A stretch of 64,000 nucleotides of DNA from Entomoplasma ellychniae. Its GTDB lineage: Bacteria > Bacillota_I > Bacilli_A > Mycoplasmatales > Mycoplasmataceae. Below the pieces are notes generated by a model. That model saw only the letters and a list, made by a program, of their open reading frames with translations, was not told where the DNA came from and ran no database searches. Where the stretch lies: assembly GCF_002930155.1 (NCBI RefSeq), contig NZ_PHND01000001.1:806001-870000 (forward strand), written 5' to 3'. Positions 41,739-52,169 of this stretch are shown here, piece by piece; the first letter of the stretch is position 1, and every line of letters starts with the position of its first letter. The position numbers and the translations under genes were made by a program.

Positions 41739-44700
41739 ATGGACTCAAAACTAATAGATTTATTTACAAAATGTAATATTAATCTTGAAGATACTGAAAT
41801 GGCATACTTTGATAAAGCTACCCTACAAAAACCAGTTTTAAAAACGCAGAAAAATAAAATTCATTGTAAAATATCAGTTAAAAACTTTTTACCTGTAAGA
41901 ATTTTAAATAAAGTACATCATAATTTTGTAAACAACCCAAGTATTCCACTTAAGTTAATTTTAGAAGTTAAAAATCAAAGATTAGATAAAGAACTTATTT
42001 TAGAATATATTAATTTTATTAAAGAAAATAAGGCTCAAAATAAGACTGTTGTGTGAGAATTTGTTTGTGATAGAGATGTTAAATATAATAAAGAGGAAAA
42101 ATGTCTATATTTTGTTGTAGACTCTAATTCATTGAAAGATCAACTTGAAGATGAATTAAAATATTGTTTTGCAAAACTAATACAATTCGGATTTGAAGAT
42201 CTTAAATACTATATTGAAATAGAAGATAATAGTGCTCAATATACTCAAAGCATTTTAGAATTTGAGCAAAAATCAAAAGAACAATATCGTCAAATATCTC
42301 AAAACAAATATTCTACAAATCATTCTATTACTAAACAAGAATATAAAGCTTATGCAGTTAGTTTAGAAAAACCAACATATGATTCATTAGCTGATATTGA
42401 AGATGATGCTCAAAATATTGTTATTCACGCAAAAGTAAACAAATATGAAATAAGAGATTCAAAGGCACCAGGTAGAAAAATCTATAAAATAGCGGTTAGT
42501 GATGAGCATTCTTCAATTAATGCTATTTATTTTAGCAATGGTAATAATCTAGAATTTTTTGAACCTTTGACTGAAGAAGAATTAAACTCACCAAAAATTG
42601 AAGACATTAAAGCTAAAAAAATTAAAGTTGGTGATTGGGTGGCACTTAAAGGAAAAACTTCTTATTCACAATGAGATAAAGAGCAGAACTTTATTATTGA
42701 AAAAATAGGAAAAATTGAAAAAATAGATCACAAGATTGTTGATGATTATGAAACCAAAAGAGTTGAACTACACACTCACACTAAAATGAGTGCAATGGAT
42801 GGTGTTTCATCAATTCATGATTATTTACAATTAGTTGATAATTATGGGTGAAAATCTTTAGCCATCACTGATCATGTTAATGTACAAGTTTTTCCTGATG
42901 CGTATAATGCATTAAAAAAAATAAATAAAACAAAATCTGAGGATCAAAAAATTAAATTGATATATGGTCTTGAAATGAATATGATTGATAAAAACAATTT
43001 ATGATTAGTTAAAAATCCTAAAGGCGTAAAACTAAATGAAACAAAAATTGTGTTTTTTGATTTAGAAACAACAGGTTTATCACCAGAAATGGATGAAATT
43101 ATTGAATTTGGAGCTATTGTTTATGATCCAGTTAATCGTACTGAAAAAAAACATAGTATATTTTTTAAACCCAAACAGCCTTTAAAAAATTTTATTAAAG
43201 ATTTGACAAAAATCACTGATGAAATGTTAGAAAAAGAAGGAAAAGATATAATTGAAGATTATGGTCAAATTCATGAAATAATTAAAGACTCTATATTAGT
43301 AGCGCATAATGCTAATTTTGACTTAGGATTTTTAAATAATGCATCAATAAAAGCGGGATTTGGTCCTATACAAAATACTATTTTTGACACCTTAGCTATT
43401 GTACGTTTAGCAAGAACAGATTTTAAATATTTTAGATTAGGGTTTATTTGTAAAAAATTTGGAATAATGTATGATGACACTATTGCTCATAGAGCAGATT
43501 ATGATGCTGAAGTATTATTTAATTTGTATCAAAAAATTGTTTTTTACTTAAAACCAAGTTTAAATATAATATATGATCATGACTGAAATAATTTAATACC
43601 AGTTAATGATAAAGAAAATAATAACTTAAAAAAATCTAGAGGTATGCATATAAACATACTTGTAAAAAACCAAGTTGGTTTAAAAGAATTATTTAAATTA
43701 GTTTCTATATCTCATACTGAAAACTTTTTTAGTGAACCAAAAATATTAAGAGAAAAAATTTTAGAAATTAGAAAGAATAATAATATTTTAATTGGAGCTG
43801 GATGTGTTAATTCAGAGATTTTTGATTTAGCTAAAACAGGAACATATCAACAACTTGAAGAAAAAATTAAATTTTATGATTATGTAGAAATTCAACCATT
43901 GTCTGTTTATAAGCATTTAATAGTTAATGAAACACTTGATATTGAACAACTTAAAACTTGCATTTTAAAAATAATAGAATTAGCTAAAAAACACAATATT
44001 ACAGTGGTTGCTACAAGTGATGCTCATTATACAAGACCTGAAATGAAAAAAATTAGAGATGTTTACATCAATGCTAAAGGATTAGGAGGAATCAGACACC
44101 CACTATTTTCTTTTAAAAATAAATCTAACAATATTGATCATCCTGATCAGTTTGTAAGAACAACCAAAGAAATGCTACAAGAGTTTTCATGATTAAATGA
44201 TGAAAAGTTAATAAATGAAATTGTTATTAAAAATACTAATGCAATATCTGATCAAATAGAACCAAACATTGATATTATTAGACAAGGTTTGTTTACACCA
44301 AATATTGAAGATGCTAATCAAAAACTAAAAGATTTATGTTATCAAACTGCTCATGATCTTTATGGTGAAAATTTACCAAAAATTGTAAGTGAACGTTTAG
44401 AAAAAGAATTAAATGCAATTATTAAGCACGGATTTGCAGTTGTTTATTGAATATCACACTTATTAGTTAAAAAATCTAATGAAGATGGATATTTAGTTGG
44501 TTCAAGAGGTAGTGTTGGTTCTTCTTTTGTCGCTACAACAAGTAAAATAACTGAGGTTAATCCATTAAAAGCTCATTATCGTTGTTTACAATGTAAGTAT
44601 TCAAACTTTGATACACCAAAAGAAATTGTTTGTGGATATGATTTACCAGTTGCCAATTGTCCGAATTGCAATATTGAATTAGTTGGTGATGGACATGATA

Positions 44701-46211
44701 TTCCTTTTGAAACATTTTTAGGATTTGACGGAGATAAAGTTCCTGATATTGATTTAAACTTTTCTGGTGAATATCAACCAATTGCGCATAACTTTACTAA
44801 ACAAATGTTTGGTGATTATAATGTTTTTAGAGCTGGAACAATTTCAACTGTGGCTGAAAAAACAGCTTTTGGATATGTTAAGGCCTTTTATGAAGAAAAT
44901 GATTATGATGAATCAAACATGCCAAGAAAAGTTGAAATTGAAAGACAAGCTAGTCAAGTTGAAGGTGTTAAAAGAACAACTGGACAACATCCTGGGGGAA
45001 TCATTATTCTACCAAAAGAATATGAAATAGAAGATTTTACTCCAGTTAACTATCCAGCTGATGATACGACTAGTTCATGATTAACCACACACTTTGATTT
45101 TCATTCAATTCATGATAACTTATTAAAAATGGATATTTTAGGTCATGTTGATCCAACGGCTTTAAAAATGTTGTATGATTTGACTGGAGTTGATCCAATT
45201 AAAATCCCAACAAATGATAAGAAAGTTTATTCGTTATTTAGAGATTTGTCAGCATTAGGTATTAATTCAAATGAAATTAATGGTGAAACAACAGGAGCTT
45301 TTGGGCTTCCAGAGTTTGGTACAACATTTGTAAGAACAATGTTAAGTGAAACTAAACCTTCATCATTTGCAGATTTAGTGCAAATATCAGGTCTATCGCA
45401 TGGAACTGATGTATGAATTGGAAATGCTAGAGAACTAATTAAAAATGAAATTGCAGATATTTCTACAGTTATTGGTTGTCGTGATGATATTATGGTTTAT
45501 TTAATGCGCCAAGGAATTGATGCAACTTCTGCTTTTAAAGTTATGGAATCTGTTCGTAAAGGGAATGGAGTTCCTAGTAAATTTAAACAAATGTTAAAAG
45601 ATTATAATATCCCACAATGATATATTGAATCATGTGAAAAAATAAAATATATGTTTCCTAAAGCACATGCAACTGCTTATGTTTTAATGGCTTATAGAAT
45701 AGCTTGATATAAAGTTTATTATCCTGCTGAATATTATGCAACATTTTTATCAACAAGAGCTGAAGCTTTTGATTTAAAAGTCTTTTTAGGTGGTTTAGAA
45801 TCAATTAAAGAAAAATTAAATGAACTAACATCTATGAAAAAGAGAAATATGCCAATAAGTGCTAAAGAACAAAATTTAATTCCTATTTTAGAAATAGGAT
45901 TAGAAATGTATAGTAGAAATATTAAAATTAAAAATATTCATTTTGAAAAATCTGAGGCTTTTAAATTTAGAATTGATATAGATGAAAAAACAAATGATAA
46001 ATACTTAGTTCCTCCTTTTAATATTATTGATTCATTAGGAGAAGCAGTGGCCATGTCTATTGTTAATGCTAGAAAAGAAAAACCAATTGTTTCAGTGCAA
46101 GACTTAGAATCAAGAACAATTGTTACTAAAACACAATTAAAAATATTTGGTGATTTAAAAATTTTAGATTCACTAGCAGAAGATAATCAATTATCATTTG
46201 AATTATTTTAA
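41739..46211 (+). CDS. polC: DNA polymerase III alpha subunit, PolC type
   Basis: 1490-aa replicative polymerase with built-in proofreading. Order: N-terminal helical domain, OB domain (about 225-330), PHP domain beginning [10 protein letters not shown] (about 344), an inserted DEDD exonuclease F-F-D-L-E-T-T-G-L (about 438-600) with H-N-A-N-F-D and H-R-A-D-Y-D, then the rest of PHP. The polymerase core has S-R-G-S-V-G-S-S-F, a zinc module (C-x2-C at about 949 and 968-981) and the catalytic acids in P-D-I-D-L-N-F-S-G (about 1001-1009). TGA Trp codons break it into many apparent fragments but no true stop occurs. GAAGGA ribosome site before ATG 41739. Confidence 0.97.
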
Positions 46212-46223
46212 AAAGGAGAAAAA

Positions 46224-46859
46224 ATGACAAGAGTTAATGAATTAATGCTTCAAAGAAGAAGCGCAAGAGAATTTGATACAAATTATAAAATACCAGAGCA
46301 AGATTTAAAAGATCTAGTTACTTCGATTAGAATGTCTCCAAGTGCTTTTGGATTATTAACCCAAAGATTAGTAGTTATTCAAGATAAAAACATTCAAAAA
46401 GAACTTGCGCCTTTATTTTGAAATCAAGTAAATTTTGTAACTGCTAGTGCAATATTATTATTTATAGGAACAACACCAAATGGTTTAGCCCAACAAGTAC
46501 AAATTACTTTAGATAAAAAGTTTGGTGTTGGTATTGAAAGTGAAATGAGAGAAAAGTTTACTATCAATGTTACTAAAAACTTAGTTGATAATGATGTTAG
46601 TGATCAAATTAAAAATGAGTATAGTATAAAACAATCTTTTATTAGTTCTGGGGTCGCAACAGTGGCTGCTGCTAATCTTGGTATTGACACATGTATCATT
46701 GAAGGATATGATACTAAAAAATTACAATCATATTTAGTTGAGAGAAAAATGATTAATGAAAATGAATCACCATACATATCAATGGTATGTGGAAAATCAA
46801 TTAGATTTACTGGTGAAAAATTAAGATTAGAAGAAGATGAATTTGTAATTTGAAAATAA
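46224..46859 (+). CDS. Nitroreductase-family oxidoreductase
   Basis: 211-aa FMN-dependent NAD(P)H oxidoreductase. N-terminal R-R-S-A-R-E-F-D (about 11-18; FMN phosphate binding), S-P-S-A-F-G-L-L-T-Q (about 36-45), and A-A-A-N-L-G-I-D-T-C-I-I-E-G (about 151-164) are family marks. AAAAGGAG ribosome site, 12 bp after polC. The last residues are W-K (TGA AAA TAA). It is followed by remains of another flavin reductase gene, so this may be a small redox pair of which one partner has been lost. Confidence 0.9.
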
Positions 46860-46882
46860 TTCATTATCTATATTAAAAGAAA

Positions 46883-47377
46883 ATGAGTAAAATTTTGGTT
46901 ATAAATTCCAGTACATAAAAACTGGATCATTATGACTCAAAAGTAATTTCAATTTTCTTAAAAGAATATAAAAAACTTATTTAAATGATGAATTCGTTCT
47001 TTTAGATTTAACACAAATCTGAATGTATCAAAAGTTACTATCAAGAAATAACATTGCAAGTTATTTTTATTAAAAAGATTATTTAGTTTTCTTGATCAAT
47101 TACACCAATTCAAAAAATTTATAAATTTTTTGAATGGTAAATTTAGGTATTCCTTAAATATAAAAAACTATTTTGCTCATGTAACAATTGATAACATGAA
47201 TTTTACTTATAAAGGATTAATTGATGATAGAGTTATTTAAAAGATACTAATATTAAAAACGTTCAAATACTTGCAATTAAAGTTTATATGAGAAAATTAA
47301 ATGAACCGTTTAATGATTATGTAAAAAATATGTTTAAATTTCTTGGTACTAAAGTTACAAATCGAATTATTAATTAA
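46883..47377 (+). pseudogene. Decayed FMN-dependent NADH-azoreductase (acpD-like)
   Basis: Recognisable only by piecing frames. It starts M-S-K-I-L-V-I-N-S-S (46883 on), then a fragment K-E-Y-K-K-L with L-N-D-E-F-V-L-L-D-L-T-Q. Next comes V-N-L-G-I-P followed by K-N-Y-F-A-H-V-T-I-D-N-M-N-F-T-Y-K-G (about 47135-47215), then N-V-Q-I-L-A-I-K and V-K-N-M-F-K-F-L-G-T-K-V-T. This is the order and spacing of AcpD-type azoreductases. At least five indels and stops (TAA/TAG, not TGA) break it, so it cannot be translated. The C-terminal stop is at 47375-47377. Explains an otherwise empty 650-bp stretch. Confidence 0.72.
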
Positions 47378-47506
47378 ATGATATGATATTCTACCATACA
47401 ATTATCAATAACCAATTGATATGCTAAAAAAGTTGACAAGAAATTTTGAGTAATGAAAATATTTTATAAGAAGAAAATAGTTAATATTTAAAATTCAGGA
47501 GACTAT

Positions 47507-48592
47507 ATGAAAATTTCTACACCACAAGCTAATTTAATTTCTGAACTTATACAAGAAATACTTATATTAGATGATTCAAAGAAAATAGATTTTCTTTTAA
47601 TTTTGGAACAAAAAGAAAATTACACAATTGATTTTGCCTCACAAATAATTGAAAAACTTTTTGATGAAAAAAGAGAGCTTTTAAAAAAGCATGTATCTAT
47701 AGAAGCTGATCCATTTTTGAAAACATCTATTGAAAAGATGAGGCAATCAATCGTAAGTTATAATAATATATTAGATGTTAATCGATATGAAAATTTTGTT
47801 ATTTTTTCACATATAGCTCTAAATAGATTGATAGTTTTTTTTATGAAAATATACAACAAAGTATATATAAATTCAAAAAATGGAAATATTTTAGATTTTT
47901 CAATATTATTAAATGAGTTACACTCTATACAAGTGATAAATAACAATCAACGAGATAAGTTAATTGAATTAAATCATCAAAGAAACAATATAGCACACAA
48001 ACTCCCAAAATACAGTGAAAGTGATTTACAAGATAATTATATATTTTCGTGTTGTATAGTGGAAATTTTTAATGATATAATCCGATCATACAGTACTTCA
48101 CTTGTAATAAATGAGAAAATAATTAATTTCCAAAATATGTACATCACTTCAAATGATTTTATTAATGTAGAATACAATAAAAAAGGTAATTCTATTTCAA
48201 AACAAATCATTGGTATTATAAGCGACAAAAACACTAATAGAGTAAGTGAAGAACAAACTAAATTTTATAAAAAAGCTACTGAAATTTGTCAAATGTTTAA
48301 TCAAAAATTTTCCACTGAATTAGATGGATTTAAAATGAGTGCATCTTTCAGTTTTCCTATTGTTCGAAAATCTCTTAAATTAATAACAACTAAAGAAGGT
48401 ACAAATCCCAAAAATTTAGAAAAAGAGAAAAAAAATTTAATTTATAACCAAAAATTTTGTCATTTATTCTATGATGTTATTCTCTACCATGTAGACTTAA
48501 TTGATGAAATGTGAAATTTTTTTGAAACTTACAAAAAGCAAAATATAAGTTTTGATGAAATGATAAAAATTTTAAGAAGTGAACAATTATAA
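47507..48592 (+). CDS. HEPN-like protein of unknown function
   Basis: 361 aa, predicted all-helical, with one TGA Trp near the end. The segment E-L-N-H-Q-R-N-N-I-A-H-K (about 154-165) contains an R-x4-H motif (Arg159, His164) in a helical setting, the signature of HEPN domains found in toxins, abortive-infection RNases and nucleotide-binding partners. The N-terminal 90 residues and the C-terminal about 150 match nothing I know. AGGAG ribosome site 8 bp before ATG 47507. It has its own region upstream (TTGACA at 47433-47438). Located between a dead gene and a P-type ATPase in a variable patch. A HEPN RNase or phage-defence role is inference from one motif. Confidence 0.6.
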
Positions 48593-48603
48593 TTTTTGAT
48601 TTT

Positions 48604-51261
48604 TTATATTCATTTATTATTGATTCTAATATAACTATACTTAAATAATTCAGCTAATCCAAAAGATAAGGTTATTAAACCTAGCAATGTTAAATATCAA
48701 AAAACATTTTTTATAAATTCTAACTCCATTTTGTGTATTGGTAGATCTATTAAAATGATTAAAAAAGGTATAAAAGCAAACATTAACATTAATCCATTAA
48801 ATAAACTATTGCTTTTTGGCCCTGTGAGACTAAACTTGCTTGTTCTATAAACCATTATCAATATAATATGAGTGATTACCACTTCAATAAAGAATGCAGT
48901 CTGAAATTGATGTAAAGTTTCAACATTACCATTTGTAATTTGTTGAAACATTTTAAACCCATAACCTATAATTAAAAAGTTAATACAACTAACAATAACA
49001 TGTACTGTTCCATTTCATAAAGCAAAAGGAATAATACTTTTAGTTGATCACCTTGATGGTGATTTAATACTATTATCATCAACACTATCTAATACAAATA
49101 CTAAATTTGCAAAATCAAAGATTAAGTTTTGTAATAACAATTGTATTGGAGACATTGGTAAAAATATAAAATCATTTGCTTTATAAGTTAATGAAAATCA
49201 AATACTTGAAATTAATAAAGTAATTAATAATCCTAAATTAGAAGCGATTGTTATATTCACAAACTTAACAGCATTAGCAAATGTTTTACGACCTTGAATG
49301 AATGCTTGCTCTAATACATCTAAATCTTTTTCTAACATAATAATATCAGCTGATTGTTTTGCTAAAGCTGAACCATCATTAACTGAAATCCCAACATCTG
49401 CTTTTTTAAGTCCAATAGCATCATTAACCCCATCACCCAAAAATGCCACAACATTATCTTTTTGTAAGATAGAAATAATTTGTGCTTTATCTAAGGGAGA
49501 AAGTTCATAAAATAAATTAAAGCTCTTAATAAGTTCTTCACTGACTGAAACAATTTGTTCACCACTTATTTTTTTAACGTCTAATCCAATTTTTTTAACT
49601 AAATTTTCACTAACTTTTTCATTATCACCAGTTAAAACCTTAATATCAATTCCATAATTTTGAAATATTTTGATTATTCTAATAACATCTTGTTTTAGTT
49701 TTTCTTCTAATCCAACAAAACCTTCAAATACTAATTCACTAACAGAATTATCTTTGGAATCAACAACTTTAGAAGCGACAATAAGAATCTTATTATTTAA
49801 ATTAGCTTGTTGGTTATTAAACTCATTTAGTTTTTCTACAAAACCAGGTTTTACATCCTCAACTTTATTATTATTTCTAACTTTAGAAATAAGTTTAATA
49901 ACTTCTTCAAAACTTCCTTTTATAATTAATAGTTTTTGCTTGTTAACTTTAGCAATAACCCCAGATAATTTATTTTCATGACTAAAGTCAATTGTAGAAA
50001 TAAGTTCATACTTAATCTTTAAATCTTTGAAGTGATTATTTATGGCCGAATCAATTTTATTATTTAACATATTAGAAGCATGTGCGTTAATTGAAGTTAT
50101 AGTGTTTAATCAATCTGATTGGTTAAAACTATAATCAACTATGTTATTAACTTCAAATTCATTTAAAGTTAATGTTCCAGTTTTATCAGTTGTTAAAACA
50201 TTAACACTTCCCATATTTTGAATACATGCTAAGTTTTTAATAATAACTTTATTTTTAGATATAACTTTACTTCCAAGTTTTAAGTTAGCTGAAATAATAG
50301 CTGGTAGTGCTTCTGGAACTAATGCTACTGCAATTGAAAGAGCAAAGACTAATGGATCTACAAAATCATTTTTAGCAAAACCACTTGTTGATCAAGAAAT
50401 AACAAAAATTATTGGAGTAATTATTAAAATAAAACCTATTAAAATTTGTGATATCTTTTTAAGTGATCTTTCATAATCACTTTCATCATCCATATCTTCT
50501 ATAGTGTTTCCAATTGAATCACTATAGTTATTAACACTAATATTAATAACAACTGCATAACAATTACCTTGCTTAACCATTGTGTGAGCAAATAAGATAT
50601 TTTCTAAATCTAATAAACGTTCTTTAGTGTTATTAATACTTTTTAAAATATATTCAGTTTCACCATTAAGTGTTGACTGATCCATATATAGATCATTACT
50701 TTTAATAATTCTACAATCAGTTGGAACTATATCTCCTGGTGAAAGATAAATAACATCCCCAATTGTTAATTCAGATTGTTTAATTTTAACTAAATTTTGT
50801 TTTTGATTATCTAATGTATTTATATCAACTATTCTATTTGTCAATATATATATTTCATTTTCAATTTCATGATGTAATTGAATTGATTCTTTATATGCTT
50901 TATACTCTTGTTGAAAATCAACACATGCTGCTAATATAACCATAAAGTAAATAATTAAAGCAGAAACTAAAGTGATAAACCCAGTTTCTAAAGTTAAAAA
51001 AATAATTAACTCTAATGTACCAATAGCTAATAAAAGTAAATTAAATAATTCAGTTAAAGAACCAATAAATTCTTTTAATCAATTAAACTTTTTAACAACT
51101 ACTGTATTAGTTCCAAATTTATTTACATTATCTATTCTATTATCTAAACCAATAGGAGAAGAAATAACTTCTTCTAAATTGTTAAATTCAGTATTAGCAA
51201 TACGATTTACATAATCTGTTTTATCATAAATAAAATCTATATCTTTTTTCTTTTTAAACAT
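48604..51261 (-). CDS. Magnesium-type cation-transporting P-type ATPase
   Basis: 885 aa, minus strand, many TGA Trp. P-type ATPase hallmarks: T-L-N-G-E-T actuator-loop motif (about residue 204), phosphorylation site D-K-T-G-T (Asp359), T-G-D-N hinge, and G-D-G-V-N-D-A in the P domain. The last six TMs read like MgtA/MgtB: P-M-S-P-I-Q-L-L-L-Q-N-L-I-F-D, then D-x-V-D-D-x-S-I-K-S-P-S-R-W and F-Q-T-A-F-F-I-E-V. This is the P3B/MgtA layout, so Mg2+ (or Ni2+) import is likely. Start at forward 51261 is chosen because AAAAGGGG lies just upstream; an in-frame ATG 25 codons earlier lacks a ribosome site. No M-box or other Mg sensor is recognisable in the short leader. Convergent with the HEPN-like gene, 11 bp apart. 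Confidence 0.9.
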
Positions 51262-51326
51262 ATTACCCCTTTTATTTAAATTATATTTTATTATAATATT
51301 TTTCATAAATTTTATAAACAAAATAA

Positions 51327-51503
51327 ATGAGAACACATGAACATACTACCACTTTTGTTTCAACAATTGGTACTGAAATAAAGCCAACTAAAATTATATT
51401 AAATGAAATACTTTATTATGAACAACAATTTGGTGTTAATGATATATTAAAAAATTTGAAAACTAAAACAAAAAATTTCACTAGACACCAATCAAAAACA
51501 TAA
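51327..51503 (+). CDS. Possible 58-aa ORF or gene remnant
   Basis: ATG to TAA, 58 residues, beginning M-R-T-H-E-H and basic at its end (K-N-L-K-T-K-T-K-N-F). No ribosome site is visible (AAATAA before ATG), so it may be a fragment of a lost gene rather than expressed. It resembles no antitoxin I know, but it is the only ORF upstream of the toxin-like gene. Confidence 0.25.
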   Translation: MRTHEHTTTFVSTIGTEIKPTKIILNEILYYEQQFGVNDILKNLKTKTKNFTRHQSKT

Positions 51504-51532
51504 TTTTTTATATTTTTTATGTAATAATATAT

Positions 51533-51647
51533 GTGAGGGTTCAATTATAATAATTGGATATTACAATATAGTGTTATCGCTGTATTTCCTCCTTTCTATG
51601 CCCTAGAGGCACGTCCCTCCCAATTTTAAAATTGGGAGACTTTTTTT
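51533..51647 (+). ncRNA. Structured leader or small RNA with terminator
   Basis: TAATAAT-type -10 sequences (51522-51530) would start RNA near 51533. Local hairpins: CAATTA/TAATTG (about 51542-51556), AGTG/CGCT (about 51570-51581), TGCC/GGCA (about 51599-51611). The segment CCTCCTTTCTA (51588-51598) equals the 3' tail of bacterial 16S rRNA. GAGGG (51535-51539) can pair with CCCTC (51615-51619), which competes with the perfect terminator stem CTCCCAATTTT/AAAATTGGGAG (51617-51638) followed by T7 (51641-51647). It lies 11 bp before the toxin-like gene. No Rfam family is recognised by eye. It could be an independent RNA, an attenuator, or an RNA antitoxin. Confidence 0.5.
51617..51647 (+). terminator. 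Strong terminator before the toxin-like gene
   Basis: Perfect 22-nt palindrome (11-bp arms, 51617-51638) followed by AC and seven T. Its GC-rich base (CTCCC/GGGAG) stands out in this AT-rich DNA. The AAGGA ribosome site of the next gene begins right after the T-run. Confidence 0.85.
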
Positions 51648-51658
51648 AAGGAATAAAA

Positions 51659-52082
51659 ATGGAAAACAAAATTGTTTATAGAAAATTTGATATAGTAAAA
51701 ATAAGTAAAATACATGCTAATGAAATTTTTAGAAGTATTTCTCAGGATAAAAAGATTTTAGATTTTAGTAAAAAAAAAGTTTATTAAGAAAAGGCCTGCA
51801 ATAATTTTAAAATCATTTCAAAATGGTGAATATTTAGTTATACCACTCACTACGAAAAAAATAAGAAATAGTAAAGTACATAAAATAATAAGAGAAAAAA
51901 TAATAATTTCTGATTTGGAAATTTCTTACTTAATGTTTGATTCGATTTTAAGAATTAATCATTCTCAAATAATTTCGGTATATTCAAAGGGTAAAAATAA
52001 AAGTTTCATAAAAATTCCTAATTCAACAAAAAAATGAATATTAAAAATAGCTACTGAAAAAATAACTAAAATCTTTAACTAA
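51659..52082 (+). pseudogene. MazF/PemK-like toxin gene, frameshifted at A9
   Basis: AAGGA site (51648-51652) and ATG 51659 open a frame that stops at 51785 after 42 codons. Moving one base at the A9 run (51770-51778; eight A would restore frame) gives a 140-aa protein. It reads F-D-I-V-K-I at the start, then K-K-R-P-A-I-I-L-K-S and E-Y-L-V-I-P-L-T-T-K. That order, a basic R-P-x-I-I-L followed by an I-P-L-T-T strand, is the core of the MazF/PemK/Kid endoribonuclease fold, also shared by Type III toxins (ToxN/CptN). A TGA Trp lies in the tail. No antitoxin protein gene adjoins. Either a dead toxin or one made by slippage on the A tract. Confidence 0.62.
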
Positions 52083-52124
52083 TGTATTTTTATGTGATAT
52101 CATTTAAATATCAATAAGTAATTG

Positions 52125-52160
52125 AGCAAGGCTTAACCGTCTTGCTTTATTTATTGCGAA
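52125..52160 (+). promoter_or_regulatory. Leader hairpin of the rimP-nusA-infB operon
   Basis: AGCAAG (52125-52130) / CTTGCT (52141-52146) with a 10-nt loop and a moderately T-rich tail, just before the AAAGGAG site of rimP. A terminator-like hairpin in front of nusA operons is common; NusA autoregulation by it is inference. It may also end the toxin transcript. Confidence 0.55.
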
Positions 52161-52169
52161 AGGAGATAA

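Larger units (their letters stand above)
51262..51658. other. Intergenic region mgtA-type gene / toxin gene
   Basis: About 400 bp. Holds the P-ATPase promoter (minus strand), a possible 58-aa ORF on the plus strand (51327-51503) and a structured RNA leader ending in a strong terminator (51533-51647). These are described separately. Confidence 0.6.

Noticed and set aside
44557-45030. Plus- and minus-strand ORFs within polC
   Set aside because: Shadows of the polC catalytic core; no ribosome sites.
49298-49981. Plus-strand ORFs opposite the P-type ATPase
   Set aside because: Antisense shadows; the minus-strand frame has all P-ATPase motifs.
51262-51336. M-box (Mg2+) riboswitch for the P-type ATPase
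   Set aside because: Leader too short and no M-box-like conserved blocks.
51533-51616. Fragment of 16S rRNA or an SRP RNA gene
   Set aside because: Only the 11-nt tail matches 16S, and the conserved SRP loop sequences are absent.
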